64,000 nucleotides of DNA from Pseudonocardia sp. C8 (GCF_014267175.1 NZ_JACMTR010000002.1:4985501-5049500); one strand, 5' to 3'; positions 14,241-23,596 are shown, counted from the first letter of the stretch. Translations and numbers: made by a program. Notes: a model not told the origin generated them from the sequence alone.

Positions 14241-16586
14241 GTGCACGACGACGATGCGCGCCGCCCGCGGCGTACCCGTCGCCGGGCCGCCGACGATGCG
14301 GTGCCGCCCGCGCCGGCGGCCCCCCGCCGCTCCGCGGAGCAGGCCCGGCCCGACACGCCACCCACCGGACCGGCGTCCGGTCCGCAGGCGCGGCCGGACG
14401 CGCCCCACAACTCCGGCCCGCACGCCCGTCCCGACGGGCTCCATGACTCCGGCTCGCAGCCGCGGCCGGCGCACCCGGGCCTCCCTGCCCCGCCGACCGG
14501 GGTGCGCCGCGTGCGCGGCGGCCGGGTGCCACGCCACCCCGGTGGTCCGGCGCCCACCGATTCGCCGCGCCCGGCCGAACCGCCGGCCCACCCGCCGGGG
14601 CCGCCCCGGCCACCGCACCACTCGGGCGAGACCGCGCGCCCGGCCGTGCCGTGGCCCCCGGCCGACGGGTCCGCCCCGGCCTGGCATCCGAACGGGCCAT
14701 CGGAGCCGCCCCACCCCACCGACTCGGCCCGGCCGGCCGCACCGCGGCGCCGCGGCGAGCCCGCCGAACCCACCGGGCGCCCCGACCCGGCCGGCCGCGC
14801 GCCGACCGGCGGGCACCTCGCGCCCGCGCCACACCATCACCCCCCGACCGGCGGGCACCCCGCGCCCGGGCCACACGACCGGCCCCCGAACGGCGGCCCC
14901 CCGGCGCCGGGCCCGCACGAGCCCCGGACCGGCGGGCACCCTGCGTCCGGCCCTCACGACCCGCCCCCGACCGGCGGGCACCCCGCGCCCGCGCCGGGCG
15001 ACCGGTCCCCGAACGGCGCGCGCCCGGACAACGCACCGGAGCCGGCTACGGGAATCGCCCAGGACCCGGCGCCCCGTTTCGGTCGCCGGGCAGCGAGCCG
15101 CGGTCACGCCGACTCCCGGATGACCGAGGTCGTCGGCGCGCTCGTCCCGCGCCGGCGCCGCTGCGCCGGTGAGCCCGATCCGGAACCGGCCGAGCCGGCG
15201 GCCGGCGACGCACCGGTGTCGGAGGAGGGGCCCGAGGAACCGGCCGTGGTGTCGCCCCGGCAGCGCGCGCTCCGCATCGGCGCCGTGGTGGCCGCCGTCC
15301 TCGTCCTGGCCGCGACCGCGTTCGGCTTCGCCGGGCGCTCGACCGTCCACGACGGCGTCCGGCCGGTCGCCGCGCTCGAGCCGGACTCCGACGCGATCCT
15401 CGACGCCGCCGCCCAGGCCGGGGACCGGAACGTGCTGGTGCTGGGGGTTCAGGCGGACCGCGCGGGCGTCCCCGAGCCGGCCCGGACCGACACCGCGGTC
15501 CTCGTCCACCAGCCGGCGGGCGGCGGGCAGGCCGTCAACCTGGCCGTACCCGCGACCCTCGAGGTGCCCCGGCCACCGTGCCGGCGCTGGGACCCGGTCA
15601 CCGGCGCGTACGGCGAGACCGTCCCCGCCGAGTCCCGGACCGCCTTCGCCACCGCGTACGACGTCGGCGGCCCGGCCTGCGCGGTCGGCGTCGTCCAGAA
15701 CCTCACCGGGATCCCGGTCAGCGGGTTCGTCGCGTTCGACCTGGCCGGCGCCCCGGGCCTGGTCACCTCGGTCGGCGGGGTCGAGGTGTGCACCGAGCGG
15801 CCCGTCGTGGACCCGGTGCTCGGCCCGGTCGTCGAGGGCTCGGGCGCGGTCCCGCTGGACGGCCCGGCCGCCCTGCGGTTCGCCTCCGCGTCCGGCACCG
15901 CCGACAGCTCGCCCGCCAACCGGGTGCAGCGCCAGCAGCGGGTGCTCGCGGCGGCGCTCGGCCGGGCCCTGTCGACGTCGTCGCTGCTCACCCCTGGCGC
16001 GCCCGGCCGCGCCGCCGACGGCCTGTCCGGCGCGGTCGTCGCGGACGGTGTCGACGCGGGCGAGATCCTCACCCTGGCCCGCGGCCTGGGCCGCGCCGGG
16101 ACGGCCGGGGACGGCAGCACGCCGGTCTTCCTGCCGGTTCCGGTCGCGGACACCCCGAACACCCGCGGTCACCTCGAGCTGCAGCGCAGCGACGCCCGGG
16201 CGTTGTTCTCCGCGCTGCGCGAGCACGGACCGCTGCCCGGGTCCGCCACCGCTCCCGCCGCTCGGTCGGCGGCGGCCCCGGTCGCCGGCACCACCGTCGA
16301 CCTGGTGGACGCCACCGGCCGGCCCGGCGCCGTGGACCAGGTCGCCGCGGACCTGCGCGCCCGCGGCTACGAGATCGGCGAGATCACCACCGGCCCGGTC
16401 TCGCCGCACGCCACCGTCCACTACTCCCCCGACAACACCGAGGCCGCAGGAGCCCTCGTCGGCGCGCTGCCCGGGGCCCACCCCGCCCCGGACCCGACCG
16501 GGACCGGGCGTCTGGAACTCGTCGTCGGACCCGGTGACGCGGCTCCCGTGCGGGCCGTCCCGGCCGCCGACGCGGACTGCTCCTGA
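14241..16586 (+). CDS. LCP-family (LytR-CpsA-Psr) envelope protein with LytR C-terminal domain
   Basis: A 781-residue protein. The first 350 residues are Pro/Arg/His-rich and repetitive, cytoplasmic by topology. One membrane helix (IGAVVAAVLVLAATAFGFAG) follows. The extracytoplasmic LCP-like part contains NVLVLGVQADRAG, ARTDTAVLVH and QAVNLAVPATLEVPRPPC, which match the start of LCP domains that transfer glycopolymers to peptidoglycan. The C-terminal 100 residues (TTVDLVDATGRPGAVDQVAADLRARGYEIGEI) match the LytR_C domain. The usual Arg-rich LCP catalytic block is weak, so transferase activity is uncertain. The GTG start has AGGAGG 4 nt upstream. Confidence 0.75.
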   Translation: MHDDDARRPRRTRRRAADDAVPPAPAAPRRSAEQARPDTPPTGPASGPQARPDAPHNSGPHARPDGLHDSGSQPRPAHPGLPAPPTGVRRVRGGRVPRHPGGPAPTDSPRPAEPPAHPPGPPRPPHHSGETARPAVPWPPADGSAPAWHPNGPSEPPHPTDSARPAAPRRRGEPAEPTGRPDPAGRAPTGGHLAPAPHHHPPTGGHPAPGPHDRPPNGGPPAPGPHEPRTGGHPASGPHDPPPTGGHPAPAPGDRSPNGARPDNAPEPATGIAQDPAPRFGRRAASRGHADSRMTEVVGALVPRRRRCAGEPDPEPAEPAAGDAPVSEEGPEEPAVVSPRQRALRIGAVVAAVLVLAATAFGFAGRSTVHDGVRPVAALEPDSDAILDAAAQAGDRNVLVLGVQADRAGVPEPARTDTAVLVHQPAGGGQAVNLAVPATLEVPRPPCRRWDPVTGAYGETVPAESRTAFATAYDVGGPACAVGVVQNLTGIPVSGFVAFDLAGAPGLVTSVGGVEVCTERPVVDPVLGPVVEGSGAVPLDGPAALRFASASGTADSSPANRVQRQQRVLAAALGRALSTSSLLTPGAPGRAADGLSGAVVADGVDAGEILTLARGLGRAGTAGDGSTPVFLPVPVADTPNTRGHLELQRSDARALFSALREHGPLPGSATAPAARSAAAPVAGTTVDLVDATGRPGAVDQVAADLRARGYEIGEITTGPVSPHATVHYSPDNTEAAGALVGALPGAHPAPDPTGTGRLELVVGPGDAAPVRAVPAADADCS
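14802..15026 (+). repeat. 42-bp tandem repeats in the LCP gene
   Basis: About five copies of a 14-residue unit of the form P(T/N)GGHxAPxPHxxP (for example PTGGHPAPGPHDRP) lie in the cytoplasmic N-terminal region. One copy is 13 residues long. The unit length is a multiple of three, so copy number could vary without breaking the frame. Confidence 0.75.
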
Positions 16587-16626
16587 CCCTGCGCGCCACC
16601 CGCGCAACGCACCGCCGTCGCCCACC

Positions 16627-16648
16627 GTTCACAACGGGTTCATCGACT
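16627..16648 (+). promoter_or_regulatory. PHO box upstream of phoU (first copy)
   Basis: Two 11-bp direct repeat units, GTTCACAACGG and GTTCATCGACT, in tandem. This matches the known actinobacterial PhoP site (GTTCAC-like units every 11 bp). A -10 box TAGGCT at 16676-16681 lies 38 bp from the second unit's start and 6 nt before the ATG. Confidence 0.7.
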
Positions 16649-16687
16649 GAGGCTGCCCCGCACGGTCACCCGTTCTAGGCTCGGGGC

Positions 16688-17344
16688 ATGCGCGACACGT
16701 ACCAGGAGCAGCTCGACGAGCTGGCGTCCAGTCTGGCCGGGATGTGCGACGACGTGGCGCGCGCCATGGAGAACGCCACCCGCTCGCTGCTCGAGGCCGA
16801 TCTCCAGCTCGCCGAGCAGATCATCTCCGAGGACATCAAGATCGACGACGTCCGTGCCTCGGCCGAGCACCAGGCGTTCGGGCTGCTCGCGCTGCAGGCC
16901 CCGGTGGCCACCGACCTGCGGGTCGTCGTCGCCGCCATCCACGGCGCGGGCGACATCGAGCGGATGGGCGACCTCGCGCTGCACGTCGCCCAGGCGGCGC
17001 GGCGCCGGCACCCGCAGTCGGTGGTGCCGGAGGAGATCAAGCCGTACTTCGCCGAGATGGGCCGGGTCGGTGTCGCGCTCGCGGAGAAGGCCGGCCAGGT
17101 GATCCGCACCCGGGACCTCGACGCCGCCGTCGAGCTCGAGGCCGACGACGACGCCATGGACGACCTGCACCGGCACATGTTCACGGTGCTGATGGACCGC
17201 AACTGGACCCACGGGGTGTCGGCGGCCGTCGACGTCGCGCTGCTCGCCCGCTTCTACGAGCGCTACGCCGACCACGCCGTGGCCGTCGCCCGGCGCATCG
17301 TCTATGTCGTGACCGGGCAGATGCCGGGGCCGCTCGCCGTCTGA
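16688..17344 (+). CDS. phoU: Phosphate signalling protein PhoU (first copy)
   Basis: A 218-residue all-helical PhoU protein with two related three-helix repeats, containing [29 protein letters not shown] in the first and [31 protein letters not shown] in the second; E/DxxxD metal-binding patterns occur in both. PhoU is known to dampen the Pst/PhoR phosphate signal. The leaderless-like ATG follows TAGGCT by 6 nt and a PHO box lies upstream, so PhoP control under phosphate limitation is likely. A second phoU follows 370 nt downstream. Confidence 0.93.
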   Translation: MRDTYQEQLDELASSLAGMCDDVARAMENATRSLLEADLQLAEQIISEDIKIDDVRASAEHQAFGLLALQAPVATDLRVVVAAIHGAGDIERMGDLALHVAQAARRRHPQSVVPEEIKPYFAEMGRVGVALAEKAGQVIRTRDLDAAVELEADDDAMDDLHRHMFTVLMDRNWTHGVSAAVDVALLARFYERYADHAVAVARRIVYVVTGQMPGPLAV

Positions 17345-17435
17345 GGCCCGGCGGTCGAGGGCCGAAGCTCGGTTCTGAGAACGCTCGCCCACCGAGCCGC
17401 GTTTGGCCGCGCGACCCGACGGGCACCCCGGCGCC

Positions 17436-17636
17436 ATGGAGCACGCGGGCTGCGCCGTCGTCGAGGTGACCGGCACCTCCGACGTGAGCGTCGAGGACGC
17501 CATCCGGAGCGGGCTGGGGCGGGTCGGGCCCGCCCTCGAGTGGTTCGAGGTCGCCGGTGTGCGTTCGACGGTGCTGGGCTCGGCGGAGCCCTACCAGGTC
17601 GTCCTGCGCGTCGGGCTCCGGCAGGTGCTCGCCTGA
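17436..17636 (+). CDS. Dodecin family flavin-storage protein
   Basis: A 66-residue protein matching dodecins, which assemble into 12-mers that bind flavins: VVEVTGTSDVSVEDAIRSGLGRVGPALEWFEVAGVR, then YQVVLRVGLRQV. The tryptophan of the ALEWFEV segment corresponds to the residue that stacks on flavin. The ATG at 17436 is preferred because it gives the usual dodecin length; no strong ribosome site is visible. It lies between the two phoU genes, possibly on the first one's transcript. Confidence 0.8.
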   Translation: MEHAGCAVVEVTGTSDVSVEDAIRSGLGRVGPALEWFEVAGVRSTVLGSAEPYQVVLRVGLRQVLA

Positions 17637-17650
17637 GCCACCAGCACGCC

Positions 17651-17672
17651 GTTCACCCGCCGTTCACCACGC
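17651..17672 (+). promoter_or_regulatory. PHO box upstream of phoU (second copy)
   Basis: GTTCACCCGCC followed directly by GTTCACCACGC, two 11-bp units close to the PhoP-binding consensus. A -10 box TAAGGT at 17702-17707 lies 40 bp from the second unit's start and 7 nt before the ATG at 17715. Confidence 0.72.
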
Positions 17673-17714
17673 CCGGGCCGACGGGGCCCACCGCGCCGAT
17701 CTAAGGTCGTGAGC

Positions 17715-18374
17715 ATGCGCAGGGAAACGCTCGACGACAACCTGACGCAGCTCCAGGCGATGCTCGACGAGATGGGCCCGCTGGTCGTCTCCGCGTTCCG
17801 GCACGCGTCGACCGCGCTCCTCGAGGACCGGCGCCGGCTGGCGGAACAGGTCATCGCCCGCGACCCGATCATCGACGGGCACCGGGCCGCCGTCGAGCTG
17901 CTCGCCGTCGAGACGATGAACATCCACCAGCCGATGGTGTCGCCGCTGCGCCACGTCGTCACCGCGCTGCGCTGCTCCCAGCAGCTCGAGCGGATGGGCG
18001 ACCTCGCCGCGCACATCGCCGAGACCGTCGCCCGCACCGGGGACAGGCCCGCGCTCCCGGAGCAGGCACGACCCCTGTTCGTCGAGTACGGCGCCCGGGT
18101 CTCCGCGATGGCCGAGAAGGCGGTCACCGTGCTGCGCACACACAACGTCGTCCTGGCCGCCGAGCTCGAGGCCGACGACGACCGCGTCGACGCCGTCCAC
18201 CGCTCGGTGTTCGAGCTGATGTTCGGCCCCGGGTGGACGGCCGGTGTGCCGGCCGCCGTGGACGTCGCCCTGCTGGCGCGGTTCCACGAGCGCTACGCCG
18301 ACCACTGCGTGCACCTCGCCGACCACGTCGCCTACGCGGTCACCGGCCGCACCCTGGACGAGGTCCCCCTATAG
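17715..18374 (+). CDS. phoU: Phosphate signalling protein PhoU (second copy)
   Basis: A 219-residue PhoU paralogue: LTQLQAMLDEMGPLVVSAFRHAS, VSPLRHVVTALRCSQQLERMGDLAAHIAETV, and [31 protein letters not shown]. The ATG at 17715 is chosen because a -10 TAAGGT ends 7 nt before it (leaderless); a GTG at 17709 is also in frame. It converges on the pst operon, with a shared terminator between. Mycobacteria likewise carry two PhoU homologues (PhoY1 and PhoY2), one of them beside the pst/mshD/glnR region. Confidence 0.92.
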   Translation: MRRETLDDNLTQLQAMLDEMGPLVVSAFRHASTALLEDRRRLAEQVIARDPIIDGHRAAVELLAVETMNIHQPMVSPLRHVVTALRCSQQLERMGDLAAHIAETVARTGDRPALPEQARPLFVEYGARVSAMAEKAVTVLRTHNVVLAAELEADDDRVDAVHRSVFELMFGPGWTAGVPAAVDVALLARFHERYADHCVHLADHVAYAVTGRTLDEVPL

Positions 18375-18380
18375 ACGCGC

Positions 18381-18415
18381 GGCGGCCCCGGCACCGCTCG
18401 GGTACCGGGGCCGCC
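18381..18415. terminator. Bidirectional terminator between phoU and pstB
   Basis: GGCGGCCCCGGCACC and GGTACCGGGGCCGCC form a stem with 14 of 15 pairs and a 5-nt loop. It lies between two convergent genes (phoU ends at 18374, pstB ends at 18429), so it can serve both strands. Confidence 0.75.
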
Positions 18416-18428
18416 GTGCCGGGACCGA

Positions 18429-19208
18429 TCAGCCGAACCGGCCGGACACGTAGTCCTCGGTGGCCTTCTGCGCCGGCTGGGAGAAGATCGTCTTGGTCTC
18501 GTCGAGCTCCACCAGCTTGCCGGGCTTGCCGGTGCCCTCGATGTTGAAGAAACCGGTGTAGTCGCTGACCCGCGCCGCCTGCTGCATGTTGTGGGTCACG
18601 ATGACGATCGTGTAGTCGTTCTTCAGCTCGTTGATCAGATCCTCGATCGCGAGCGTGGAGATCGGGTCGAGCGCCGAGCACGGCTCGTCCATCAGGAGCA
18701 CGTCCGGGCGCACCGCGATCGCCCGGGCGATGCAGAGCCGCTGCTGCTGGCCGCCGGACAGCCCGGAGCCGGGCTTGTCGAGCCGGTCCTTGACCTCGCT
18801 CCACAGGTTGGCCCCGCGCAGCGAACGCTCGACGGTGTCGTCGAGCTCGGCCTTGGACGCCTTCTTGTTGTTGAGCTTCATGCCCGCGATCACGTTGTCG
18901 TAGATCGACATCGTGGGGAACGGGTTGGGCCGCTGGAACACCATGCCGATCTGCCGGCGGACGCCGACCGGGTCGACGTTCGCGCCGTAGAGGTCCTGGC
19001 CGTCGAGCTCGATCCGGCCCTCGACCCGGGCGCCCGGGATGTTCTCGTGCATCCGGTTGATCGACCGCAGGAAGGTCGACTTGCCGCAGCCGGACGGCCC
19101 GATGAGCGCGGTGACCGTCTTCGGCTTGATGGTCATGTTGACGCCCTCGACGGCGAGGAACGACCCGTAGTAGATGTTCAGGTCCTTGGCTTCGACACTC
19201 TTGGCCAT
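18429..19208 (-). CDS. pstB: Phosphate ABC transporter ATP-binding protein
   Basis: A 259-residue ATPase that drives phosphate import. It shows Walker A ([19 protein letters not shown]), a Q-loop ([19 protein letters not shown], typical of PstB), the signature [17 protein letters not shown], Walker B ([13 protein letters not shown]) and the switch His ([13 protein letters not shown]). It is the last gene of pstSCAB, 13 nt after pstA. Confidence 0.97.
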   Translation of the reverse strand: MAKSVEAKDLNIYYGSFLAVEGVNMTIKPKTVTALIGPSGCGKSTFLRSINRMHENIPGARVEGRIELDGQDLYGANVDPVGVRRQIGMVFQRPNPFPTMSIYDNVIAGMKLNNKKASKAELDDTVERSLRGANLWSEVKDRLDKPGSGLSGGQQQRLCIARAIAVRPDVLLMDEPCSALDPISTLAIEDLINELKNDYTIVIVTHNMQQAARVSDYTGFFNIEGTGKPGKLVELDETKTIFSQPAQKATEDYVSGRFG

Positions 19209-19221
19209 GTCCGGGGGTTCC

Positions 19222-20340
19222 TTATCGGGTCTTCGGGGCGAAGTATCGGGAGATCAGGCGGGCCACGACGTTGAGCACCATGACGACGAGCATCAGGACG
19301 AGCGCCGCCGTCCAGGCCCGGTCGATGAAGGGCTCACGCGGCACACCGGGCGTCGCGTACGAGTAGTAGGCGAACACCGGCAGGGTCGCCATCCGGCTGT
19401 CGAACGGGTTCAGGTTCACCCCGGTCGCGAGGCCCACGGTCACCAGCAGCGGCGCCGTCTCACCGATCACCCGCGCGATCGCGAGCGTGATGCCGGTGGC
19501 GATGCCACCGGCCGTGGTCGGGATGACGACCTTGAGGATCGTCCGCCACTTCGGCACGCCGAGCGCGAACGACGCCTCGCGCAGCTCGTTCGGGACGATC
19601 TTGAGCATCTCCTCGGTGGAGCGCACCACGATCGGGATCATCAGCACGGTCAGCGCGACCGCGCCGACGAAGCCGAACCGGACGCCCGGGCCGAGCAGCA
19701 GCGCGAACAGCGCGTAGGCGAACAGGCCGGCGACGATCGACGGGATGCCCGTCATGACGTCGACGAAGAAGGTGATCGCCCGGGCCAGCCGGGACTGGTT
19801 GCCGTACTCCACCAGGTAGATCGCGGTGAGCACGCCGACCGGGATCGACATGGCGGCCGCCAGCCCGGTGATGACCAGCGTGCCCTGGATCGCGTGCAGC
19901 GCCCCGCCGCCCTCACCGATCACGCCCCGCATGGAGTTGGTGAAGAAGGCGAGGTCGAACCGCGCCCAACCCTGGCTGAGCACGGTCCAGAGCACCGAGG
20001 CCAGCGGGATCATCGCGAGCAGGAACGCGCTGGTCACGACGACGGTGACCAGCCGGTCGGCGGCCTTGCGGGCGCCCTCGACGACCCGCGAGGTGGCGTA
20101 GGTGGCGACCGCGTACGCGACGGCGGTGAGGAACAGCCACAGCCCGACACCGAAGCCGGTGGCCGCGACGACACCGGCCATGACGACGGCCGTGCCGGCG
20201 AGGATGCCGTACGGCGCCCAGCGCGGGAGGCTGCCCTTCCGGCGCAGGACGTCCGGCGTCGTCGTGGCGGGGGCCTCCAGGCCGGTTCCGGTCACGGGGG
20301 CCTCGGTATCGATCCGGTTGCGTTCGGTTCCGGTGGACAT
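19222..20340 (-). CDS. pstA: Phosphate ABC transporter permease
   Basis: A 372-residue permease. The core, from [29 protein letters not shown] on, shows the MetI-type fold with six segments, and includes [31 protein letters not shown], the EAA loop that contacts PstB. The N-terminal extension has two more hydrophobic stretches ([22 protein letters not shown] and [20 protein letters not shown]), which is common in actinobacterial PstA. It starts 1 nt before the pstC stop codon read in the other direction of transcription, so the genes are tightly coupled. Confidence 0.96.
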   Translation of the reverse strand: MSTGTERNRIDTEAPVTGTGLEAPATTTPDVLRRKGSLPRWAPYGILAGTAVVMAGVVAATGFGVGLWLFLTAVAYAVATYATSRVVEGARKAADRLVTVVVTSAFLLAMIPLASVLWTVLSQGWARFDLAFFTNSMRGVIGEGGGALHAIQGTLVITGLAAAMSIPVGVLTAIYLVEYGNQSRLARAITFFVDVMTGIPSIVAGLFAYALFALLLGPGVRFGFVGAVALTVLMIPIVVRSTEEMLKIVPNELREASFALGVPKWRTILKVVIPTTAGGIATGITLAIARVIGETAPLLVTVGLATGVNLNPFDSRMATLPVFAYYSYATPGVPREPFIDRAWTAALVLMLVVMVLNVVARLISRYFAPKTR

Positions 20341-20341
20341 C

Positions 20342-21286
20342 TCAGTTGGCTCCGGAGAAGTCGCGGCGGCGCTCGACGATGTAGCGGGCGAGCATGTTGA
20401 CCAGCAGGGTGATCACGAAGAGCACCAGGCCGGACGCGATCAGCACGTTGACGGTGATCCCGGAGGCCTCCGGGAACTGCAGGGCGATGTTCGCCGCGAT
20501 CGTGCCCGGGTTCTCCGAGCTGATCAGGTTGAACGTGACCGCGCCGGAGACCGAGAGGATCATCGCGACGGCCATCGTCTCGCCGAGCGCGCGGCCCAGG
20601 CCGAGCATCGCGCCGGAGATGATGCCGGAGCGGCCGAACGGGAGCACGGCCAGCCGGATCATCTCCCAGCGGGTCGCGCCGAGCGCGAGCGCCGCCTCCT
20701 CGTGCAGCTTCGGCGCCTGGAGGAACACCTCGCGGGCGACCGCCGTGATGATCGGCAGGATCATCACCGCCAGCACCAGGCCGACCACCAGCATGGTGCG
20801 GCCGGTGGTCGACGGCGGACCGGCGAACAGCGGGATCCAGCCCAGGTAGTCGGTCAGCCAGGTGCTCAGCCCGACGGACAGCGGCGCCAGCGTCCACGCG
20901 CCCCACAGGCCGTAGACGATCGACGGCACGGCGGCCAGCAGGTCGACGATGTAGCTGAGCCCCTGCGCCAGCCGGCGCGGGGCGTAGTGGCTGATGAACA
21001 GGGCCACCGCGACCGCGAGCGGCGTGGCCACCAGCAGCGCGATCACCGCGCTGAGCAGCGTGCCGAAGATCAGCGGGGCGACGTAGACGACGATCCCGCC
21101 GGGCAGCTCCGATCCGGACGCGGTGAACGCCGGGAAGGCCTCGATCAGCAGGAACGCCGCGACCCCTGCCAGGACGACGAGGATCGCGATCCCCGCCCCC
21201 TTCGCGGAGCCGGCGAAGATGCGGTCACCGAGCTGGGTGACCGGCTTCGCGGCCTGCGGCTCGGGCTTGACTCTGGTGGTGGTCAC
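20342..21286 (-). CDS. pstC: Phosphate ABC transporter permease
   Basis: A 314-residue permease. The N-terminal helix IAILVVLAGVAAFLLIEAFPAF leads into the extracytoplasmic segment, then the MetI-type core with VYGLWGAWTLAPL and the EAA loop LHEEAALALGATRWEMIRLAVLP. It forms the membrane channel with PstA. A 129-nt gap separates it from pstS, more than elsewhere in the operon; GC-rich complementary segments there could lower downstream expression relative to pstS. Confidence 0.96.
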   Translation of the reverse strand: MTTTRVKPEPQAAKPVTQLGDRIFAGSAKGAGIAILVVLAGVAAFLLIEAFPAFTASGSELPGGIVVYVAPLIFGTLLSAVIALLVATPLAVAVALFISHYAPRRLAQGLSYIVDLLAAVPSIVYGLWGAWTLAPLSVGLSTWLTDYLGWIPLFAGPPSTTGRTMLVVGLVLAVMILPIITAVAREVFLQAPKLHEEAALALGATRWEMIRLAVLPFGRSGIISGAMLGLGRALGETMAVAMILSVSGAVTFNLISSENPGTIAANIALQFPEASGITVNVLIASGLVLFVITLLVNMLARYIVERRRDFSGAN

Positions 21287-21415
21287 AGTGATCCCTGGAG
21301 GTGCGGACGTTCGCGGAACAGGGCTGGGCGGACACCCGGGAACCCCGGGCCGACGTCCATCATGAACATCGCCCGGGGTCCCTGGCTAGATGACGTTCGC
21401 CTCGTCGGAACCGCC

Positions 21416-22519
21416 TCAGCTTCCCGCCGCGATGCGGTCGATCACCGGGGTGATCTGGTTGCGGAGGTTCGGCGACAGCGGGGCGGAGCCGGCGGCCTGC
21501 GCCGCGGCCTGCTGGCCGGGCTCGCTGACCACGTACTTCAGGAACGCCTTGGTGGCGTCGGCCTGGGCCTGGTCCGGGTACTGCGGGCAGGCGAGCAGGT
21601 ACGACACCAGCACGACCGGGTAGGCGCCGCCGGTGGCGGTCCGGTTGAGCTCGAAGGCGAACGAGCTGTCGCCCTGGCCCTCGACCCGCTTCGACTCCTC
21701 GAGGATCTTCGCGGCCGCCTCGGCGGTCGGCGCGACGTTCTGGTTGCCGAGCTTGACGTTGGCCTTGCTCAGCTGGCCGGCCTGCGAGGCGTCGGCGTAG
21801 CCGACGGTGCCGTTGCCGGCGCCGACCGCGCCGACCACACCGGAGGTGCCCTGCGCGGCCTCGCCGCCCGGCGCCTTCCAGTTGCCGTCGCCCTCCTCGG
21901 TCCACACGGCCGGGGCGGCCTTGTTCAGGAACTCGGTGAAGTTCTCGGTGGTGCCCGACTCGTCGGAGCGGTGCACCGGCGTCACCGGGGTGGCCGGGAG
22001 CTGCACGCCCGGGTTGTCCGCGGCGATCTTCGGGTCGTTCCAGGTCTTGATCTCGCCCTTGAAGATGCCGGCGATCGTGGCCGGGGCGAGGTTGAGGTTC
22101 TGGACGCCGTCGAGCTTGAAGACGACGGCGATCGGCGACACGTAGTTCGGGACCTCGATGACCTGGCCGCCGCAGCGCTGGCGCGCCTGGTTCAGCTGGT
22201 CGTCCTTGAGGTAGGAGTCCGACCCGGCGAACTGGACGCCGCCCTGGATGAACTGGGTCCGCCCGCCGCCGGAGCCGACCGGGTCGTAGTTGACGGTCGC
22301 GTCCGGGTTGGCCTGGCCGAAGCCGGCGATCCAGGCCTGCATCGCGGCCTGCTGGGAGCTGGCACCCGCGCCGGAGATCGTGCCGGAGACGCCGCCGCCC
22401 TCGGCACCGCCGCCGCCGCCCTCGTTCGCGGCGCCGCACCCGGCGACGAACAGCGCACAGGTCGCCGCGACAGCGGTGGCCGCCAGGCGCGCTCGGGGCG
22501 CGCGCCGAATGGTCTTCAC
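21416..22519 (-). CDS. pstS: Phosphate-binding lipoprotein
   Basis: A 367-residue solute-binding protein. The signal has lipobox LFVAGC, so it is anchored outside the membrane. Phosphate-contact segments are visible: GAGASSQQAAMQAWIAGF, GSGGGRTQFIQGGVQFAGSD, and RSDESGTTENFTEFL. It is the first gene of pstSCAB. A PHO box 100 nt upstream with a -10 TAGCGT (22592-22587) indicates induction by PhoP under phosphate limitation. Confidence 0.97.
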   Translation of the reverse strand: MKTIRRAPRARLAATAVAATCALFVAGCGAANEGGGGGAEGGGVSGTISGAGASSQQAAMQAWIAGFGQANPDATVNYDPVGSGGGRTQFIQGGVQFAGSDSYLKDDQLNQARQRCGGQVIEVPNYVSPIAVVFKLDGVQNLNLAPATIAGIFKGEIKTWNDPKIAADNPGVQLPATPVTPVHRSDESGTTENFTEFLNKAAPAVWTEEGDGNWKAPGGEAAQGTSGVVGAVGAGNGTVGYADASQAGQLSKANVKLGNQNVAPTAEAAAKILEESKRVEGQGDSSFAFELNRTATGGAYPVVLVSYLLACPQYPDQAQADATKAFLKYVVSEPGQQAAAQAAGSAPLSPNLRNQITPVIDRIAAGS

Positions 22520-22619
22520 TGCAGGTTCCTCCGTGATCGGCTCGAGCCGTTCGAGACGACAGCCCGGTGAGGCCGTCCGGCGGGAGACGCTAGGAGTCCC
22601 CGTTGGACGCAGGACCCAC

Positions 22620-22641
22620 GGAAGATGAACGTGGGATGAAC
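22620..22641 (-). promoter_or_regulatory. PHO box upstream of pstS
   Basis: On the minus strand, GTTCATCCCAC (22641-22631) is followed by GTTCATCTTCC (22630-22620): two 11-bp PhoP-type units. The -10 TAGCGT starts 38 bp from the start of the second unit, the same geometry as at the phoU genes. The likely -35 region is weak (GTCCTG), as expected for an activated promoter. Confidence 0.75.
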
Positions 22642-22714
22642 AGGACCACCGGACGGATGGATCCGCGTCACACGTTCGGCCGTGGCGTGATCACAGCGCG
22701 ACCGCCCGTGACCG

Positions 22715-23596
22715 TCAACGGGCGTAGTTGACGTCGGCGGCGTGCACGGTGAACCCGAGCCTCTCGTAGACCCGCACCGCAGGCGCGTTGTCCGCCTCCA
22801 CGTACAGCAGCACCGTTCCCAGGCCCCGGTCGCGCAGGTGGTGCAGGCCGGCGAGGGTGAGCACCCGGCCCAGGCCCCGGCCGTGCGCCGCCGGGTCGAC
22901 ACCGAGCACGTAGACCTCGCCGGCCGCGGGCTCGTCGGCGGTCGCGGGGTGGACCTTCGTCCAGTGGTAGCCGAGCAGGGTGCCGCCCCGGTCGGTCGCC
23001 AGGAGGAACCCGTCGGCGTCGAACCAGTCCTCCGCCTGGCGGGCGGCGAGCTCGCGACCGGTCCAGCCGCCCTGCTCCGGGTGCCAGTCGAAGGCCGCGT
23101 TGTTGACCCGCAGGAACTCCTCGTCGTCGCGGCCCGGGACGAACGCGCGCAGGGTCACCCCGTCCGGGAGCTCCACCTCCGGGAGGGGGTCGCCCAGCGG
23201 GCGCCGCATCTGCCACAGCACCCGGTCGCGCCGGTAGCCGCGCCGCTCAGCCAGTGCCTTCGCGGCGTCGAGGTCACCGTGCGCCCACACGTGCGGATCC
23301 GCGACGAGCCCCTCCAGTGCCTCGACCAGCGCGGTCCCGAGCCCGCGCCGGCGCTCGTCGGGGTGCACGGCCAGCTCGGCGTACTCGCCGTCGAGCTGGG
23401 CGTACCCGGCGACGGCCCGGGTCGCGCCCGGAGCGACCACGTGGTGCACGCCGTCGCGGGCGCCCCCGGCGCGCAGGGTGAGCAGGAACTGCTCGGAGAA
23501 CGGGTCGGCGCCGTCGGCCGCGCCGGCCGCCGCCAGCAGGTCGTGCACCGCGGCGGCGGTGTCGGCGTCGAGGTCGGTCAGCACCCGGGGCTCCAC
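22715..23596 (-). CDS. mshD: Mycothiol synthase
   Basis: A 293-residue protein of two tandem GNAT acetyltransferase domains. It catalyses the last mycothiol step, acetylation of Cys-GlcN-Ins with acetyl-CoA. Domain 1 has LAVHPDERRRGLGTALVEAL; domain 2 has VYVLGVDPAAHGRGLGRVLTLAGLHHLRDRG and ends VRVYERLGFTVHAADVNYAR, the family terminus. The GTG start is 7 nt after a TAGGGT -10 box (23609-23604), a leaderless arrangement. It lies 23 nt downstream of glnR, the same neighbourhood as in M. tuberculosis (Rv0818-Rv0819). Confidence 0.95.
   Translation of the reverse strand: MEPRVLTDLDADTAAAVHDLLAAAGAADGADPFSEQFLLTLRAGGARDGVHHVVAPGATRAVAGYAQLDGEYAELAVHPDERRRGLGTALVEALEGLVADPHVWAHGDLDAAKALAERRGYRRDRVLWQMRRPLGDPLPEVELPDGVTLRAFVPGRDDEEFLRVNNAAFDWHPEQGGWTGRELAARQAEDWFDADGFLLATDRGGTLLGYHWTKVHPATADEPAAGEVYVLGVDPAAHGRGLGRVLTLAGLHHLRDRGLGTVLLYVEADNAPAVRVYERLGFTVHAADVNYAR

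Noticed and set aside
13221..16625. Minus-strand frame of more than 1,100 codons opposite the GGDEF and LCP genes
   Set aside because: High-GC antisense shadow; no ribosome site and no recognisable domain.
21305..21358. Possible stem-loop (GGACGT/ACGTCC with CCCGGG words) between pstS and pstC
   Set aside because: Arms are short and the loop long; may reduce readthrough but the support is weak.
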